DNA from: RGIG2134 sp964461115
Lineage (GTDB): Bacteria > Cyanobacteriota > Vampirovibrionia > Gastranaerophilales > Gastranaerophilaceae
Length of the DNA: 64,000 nucleotides
Reading direction: 5' to 3'
Assembly (NCBI GenBank): GCA_964461115.1
Contig: CAYWSX010000011.1
Location: 1-64,000 of the forward strand
A program made the position numbers and the translations under genes. Shown here one piece after another: positions 61,798 through 64,000 of the stretch (the stretch's first letter is position 1; every line of letters begins with the position of its first letter). The notes beneath the pieces were generated by a model. The model saw nothing but the letters and a program-made list of their open reading frames with translations. It was not told where the DNA came from and made no database searches.

Positions 61798-62079
61798 ATG
61801 AGCATATATGAAGCGTTAATGTTGATTTGTTTCGGTGCGAGCTGGCCGTTTGCTGTTTTAAAAACATACAGGACAAAAAATGTTAAGGGAAAAAGTTTGA
61901 TTTTTTTGACATTAATAATTATAGGTTATGTATGCGGGATAATTCACAAATGTATTTACAAGCCTGACGGTGTTATTTGGCTGTATGTGCTTAATCTGGC
62001 ACTTGTTTCTACCGATTTATTTCTTTGGTTCAGATACAGAAACAGAGAAACTGTTGAAGTTATAACAGAAGGAAATTAA
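61798..62079 (+). CDS. PQ-loop / SemiSWEET-type membrane protein
   Basis: The product is 93 aa from ATG 61798 (GAGGAAG Shine-Dalgarno sequence); the longer open frame upstream lacks support. Three membrane helices and the GASWPFAVLKTYRTKNVKG motif match the PQ-loop repeat half-transporter family, which dimerises to transport sugars. It is the first gene of an operon with the NTF2-like gene, lspA and rluD-like genes. Confidence 0.85.
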   Translation: MSIYEALMLICFGASWPFAVLKTYRTKNVKGKSLIFLTLIIIGYVCGIIHKCIYKPDGVIWLYVLNLALVSTDLFLWFRYRNRETVEVITEGN

Positions 62080-63000
62080 ATGAAAAAAATTATATTAGCT
62101 CTTACTTTAGCAATTTTAGTTTCAAGCCAAGCTTTTGCCGCTCAAACTCAGGAAGATATTAACGAAAAAATAGCTTCTATCGGCTTTGGAAAAATGTTTT
62201 CTCAAGACCCGAAAGAACAGATTGCAAAGCTCTTTGAGAGTTACCAAAAAGCAAGCAACAGACACAATATTGATAAAATTAAATCTTTCTATTCAACAAA
62301 GTATGTAAATTCGGATGGATTTAATTATGATATTTATTTCAAACTTATAAAACAAACGTGGGAAATGTATCCTGATATGACATACACAACAGTGGTAAAA
62401 AGCATTGAAGCAAATTCTGATTATGCCGCTGTCCAGACCTATGAGACAGCACTGGGGACAGCTAAAATACCTTCGGAGTATCTGGATGACAAAGGTTCTA
62501 TCGAAAGCTGCTCTCAGGTTATCTACTATCTGGAAAAAGAAGGAAACAGCTGGAAAATTGTTTCTGACAGTCCTATATCTGAAAAAACTTTCTTGAAATA
62601 CGGGTCTGCAAAAAATATACCTTTTGATATTTCAGCACCGAGAGTTGCAGGCGCAGGAGCAGAATATACTGTTACGCTTGAGTCTTCTGCTCCCAAAGAT
62701 TCAATTATTTTAGGCTCTATTACAAACGAAAAAATAACTTATCCCACAGAAAAACCTAAAGAAGTTTTCCGAAAACTTAAAGAAGACGGTATTTTAGAGA
62801 GAGTTGTTACGGCGAATAAGGACGGCTTTAACGAAAATGCCGTTGTGTCAGTCGGGATTACAAAAGCAGAGATTACCGAGGAGCAGGAAATGAAACTTAA
62901 TGTTTCGGGTGTTGCTTTTTTGATGTCTCGTGTACAGGTTATTTCAAAGAAAAAATTTGATGCGGAGCCGATTGAAAATGGAAAAGCCACTAAACTTTAA
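62080..63000 (+). CDS. Secreted protein with NTF2/SnoaL-like domain
   Basis: The 306-aa protein has a Sec signal peptide ending AFA (residue 20) and a region of about 120 residues (IAKLFESYQKASNRHNIDKIKSF onward) that looks like a SnoaL/NTF2-like alpha+beta barrel, followed by a beta-rich C-terminal domain (AGAEYTVTLESSAPKDS). No catalytic motif is evident. It starts immediately after the PQ-loop stop. Confidence 0.7.
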   Translation: MKKIILALTLAILVSSQAFAAQTQEDINEKIASIGFGKMFSQDPKEQIAKLFESYQKASNRHNIDKIKSFYSTKYVNSDGFNYDIYFKLIKQTWEMYPDMTYTTVVKSIEANSDYAAVQTYETALGTAKIPSEYLDDKGSIESCSQVIYYLEKEGNSWKIVSDSPISEKTFLKYGSAKNIPFDISAPRVAGAGAEYTVTLESSAPKDSIILGSITNEKITYPTEKPKEVFRKLKEDGILERVVTANKDGFNENAVVSVGITKAEITEEQEMKLNVSGVAFLMSRVQVISKKKFDAEPIENGKATKL

Positions 63001-63454
63001 ACCTGCGGTTTTTGCCGTAACTTGTTTTTTGTATTTTGCTGCTGCTTTTCTATTTAAGCATTTGGTAGCTTATATTACAGCCCGCAGCCTGTTTCCTCAA
63101 AACGAGGTGTTGGAATTTTATTATGTGCGAAATACGGGTGCAGCGTTTTCGATATTGACTGACAAAACATTGTTTTTGTGTCTTATTTCCATAGTTATTC
63201 TCGGAGCCTTGTTTTTTTATTTTAAAAAGCATATAAAGGAATTAAACGCACTTGAAATCAACGGTTTTTGCTTTTTGATTGCAGGAATTTTCTCTAATCT
63301 TACAGAAAGACTTTTTGACGGATTCGTAACAGATTATTTTAGGCTTTTGTTTGTTAATTTCCCTATATTCAACCTTGCGGATGTATTTATAAATATAGGT
63401 GCAATACTTTTAATAATAGCACTTATAGAAAGCAAGCGGTATAAAAATGTCTGA
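62978..63454 (+). CDS. lspA: Lipoprotein signal peptidase
   Basis: The product is 158 aa from ATG 62978 (in frame upstream ORF has no start support). It has four helices, the YVRNTGAAFSI motif and the catalytic Asp pair in GFVTD and FNLADVFINIG. The usual GNxxDR is SNLTER here, so the non-dyad Asp is Glu. It cleaves lipoprotein signal peptides after Lgt acts. It overlaps the previous gene by 23 bp and the next by 8 bp. Confidence 0.92.
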   Translation: MEKPLNFKPAVFAVTCFLYFAAAFLFKHLVAYITARSLFPQNEVLEFYYVRNTGAAFSILTDKTLFLCLISIVILGALFFYFKKHIKELNALEINGFCFLIAGIFSNLTERLFDGFVTDYFRLLFVNFPIFNLADVFINIGAILLIIALIESKRYKNV

Positions 63455-64000
63455 AGAAAATAGCATAATAAAAGTAATTGCTGAGGCGCAAAATGCACAA
63501 GAGCGTATAGACAATTTTTTGTGCGGGTTTTTTCCTGAAATGTCAAGAAGCAAAGTCCAAAAATTTATAAAAGCCGGTGCTGTAAAATTGAATGATGAAG
63601 TTCCGAAACCTTCAACGGTTTTGAGGCAAGGTGACGTTATTTTATTTGAAGAAATACCTTCTTCCGAAAACGAAATTTCTCCGCAGGATATTCCTCTTGA
63701 TATTCGGTTTGAAGATGATGATATGCTTGTTGTAAATAAACCGAAAAATATGCTCACTCATCCGACATCGCTTGAAACGGAAAATACGCTTGTAAATGCT
63801 TTGCGTTTTAAGTATGGTGAAAATTTGTCAACGATTAACGGCAAAATGCGTCCGGGGATTGTTCATAGGCTTGACAGAAATACCTCAGGACTTTTGATGA
63901 TTGCAAAAAATGACCGTGCCCATGAGATTTTGGCAGAAAAAATTAAGCAAAAAACAGCCAAAAGAAATTATCTGGCGGTAGTTTCCGGTAATTTGGATTT
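63447..64000 (+). CDS. RluA-family pseudouridine synthase (3' end outside window)
   Basis: The N-terminal S4 RNA-binding domain (QERIDNFLCGFFPEMSRSK; FIKAGAVKLND) and the catalytic motif GIVHRLDRNTSGLL (D143) are complete in the visible 184 residues. RluD/RluC-type enzymes modify 23S rRNA uridines. It begins inside the lspA 3' end, so the two are coupled. Confidence 0.93.
   Translation, partial: MSEENSIIKVIAEAQNAQERIDNFLCGFFPEMSRSKVQKFIKAGAVKLNDEVPKPSTVLRQGDVILFEEIPSSENEISPQDIPLDIRFEDDDMLVVNKPKNMLTHPTSLETENTLVNALRFKYGENLSTINGKMRPGIVHRLDRNTSGLLMIAKNDRAHEILAEKIKQKTAKRNYLAVVSGNLD

Overview
The window looks like a chromosomal segment from a low-GC, diderm, non-photosynthetic bacterium. My best guess is a gut-type basal cyanobacterium (Vampirovibrionia/Melainabacteria, Gastranaerophilales-like). 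This is an inference. It rests on low GC, outer-membrane functions (secretin, TolC-like channel, AsmA-like giant protein), a cyanobacterial-style GH57 branching enzyme, absence of any photosynthesis gene, and several prepilins with a KxFSVAEAMITLLIV signature. No tRNA, rRNA operon, transposase, integrase, prophage block or CRISPR array was seen.

Layout. 1-8.6 kb: end of a cysteine-rich prepilin gene, then a Tad/Flp pilus export operon on the minus strand (cpaB, secretin, cpaE, tadA, tadB, tadC). 8.8-13.8 kb: DegT aminotransferase, two tandem prepilins with phage-tail-collar-like C-termini that share a 131-bp identical block, the RNase P RNA, and a Nudix-HAD-ispF operon. 13.8-24.8 kb: two GT-C-like membrane proteins, an orphan pair of sugar ABC permeases, a DRE-TIM aldolase, uvrA, and a fused class I fumarase. 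24.8-25.3 kb: a tiny ribbon-helix-helix gene diverging from a 79-aa gene across eight 11-bp-periodic hexamers. 25.3-36.6 kb: rqcH, a large helicase-nuclease, hisH, an LL-DAP aminotransferase-like gene, trxA, rfbA, acpS, trmD, rimM and a zinc-ribbon/RPQGG-repeat protein. 37-39.5 kb: GH57 branching enzyme and a third collar-type prepilin whose start is separated from its body by a G10 tract. 39.5-49.6 kb: oppF-like ATPase, isomerase-only GlmS-like protein, TPR/lipoprotein genes, lgt, folate cyclo-ligase, an HTH protein, cobO-like, TolC-like. 49.8-64 kb: clpB, AsmA-like, two small RWYD proteins, SDR, dnaB, TPR-metallopeptidase, ftsZ, PQ-loop protein, NTF2-like secreted protein, lspA and the start of an RluA-type pseudouridine synthase.

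Main novelty candidates: (1) prepilin/tail-collar chimeras with a putative homopolymer (G10) translational switch and evidence of recent sequence exchange; (2) an RWYD repeat module of about 45 residues found five times in three proteins, one fused to an HTH domain; (3) a helically phased operator array beside a ribbon-helix-helix gene; (4) repeated placement of a -10-like box exactly 6 nt upstream of ATG, suggesting common leaderless translation.

All calls come from reading the sequence. No database search was run, so family assignments rest on recognised motifs.
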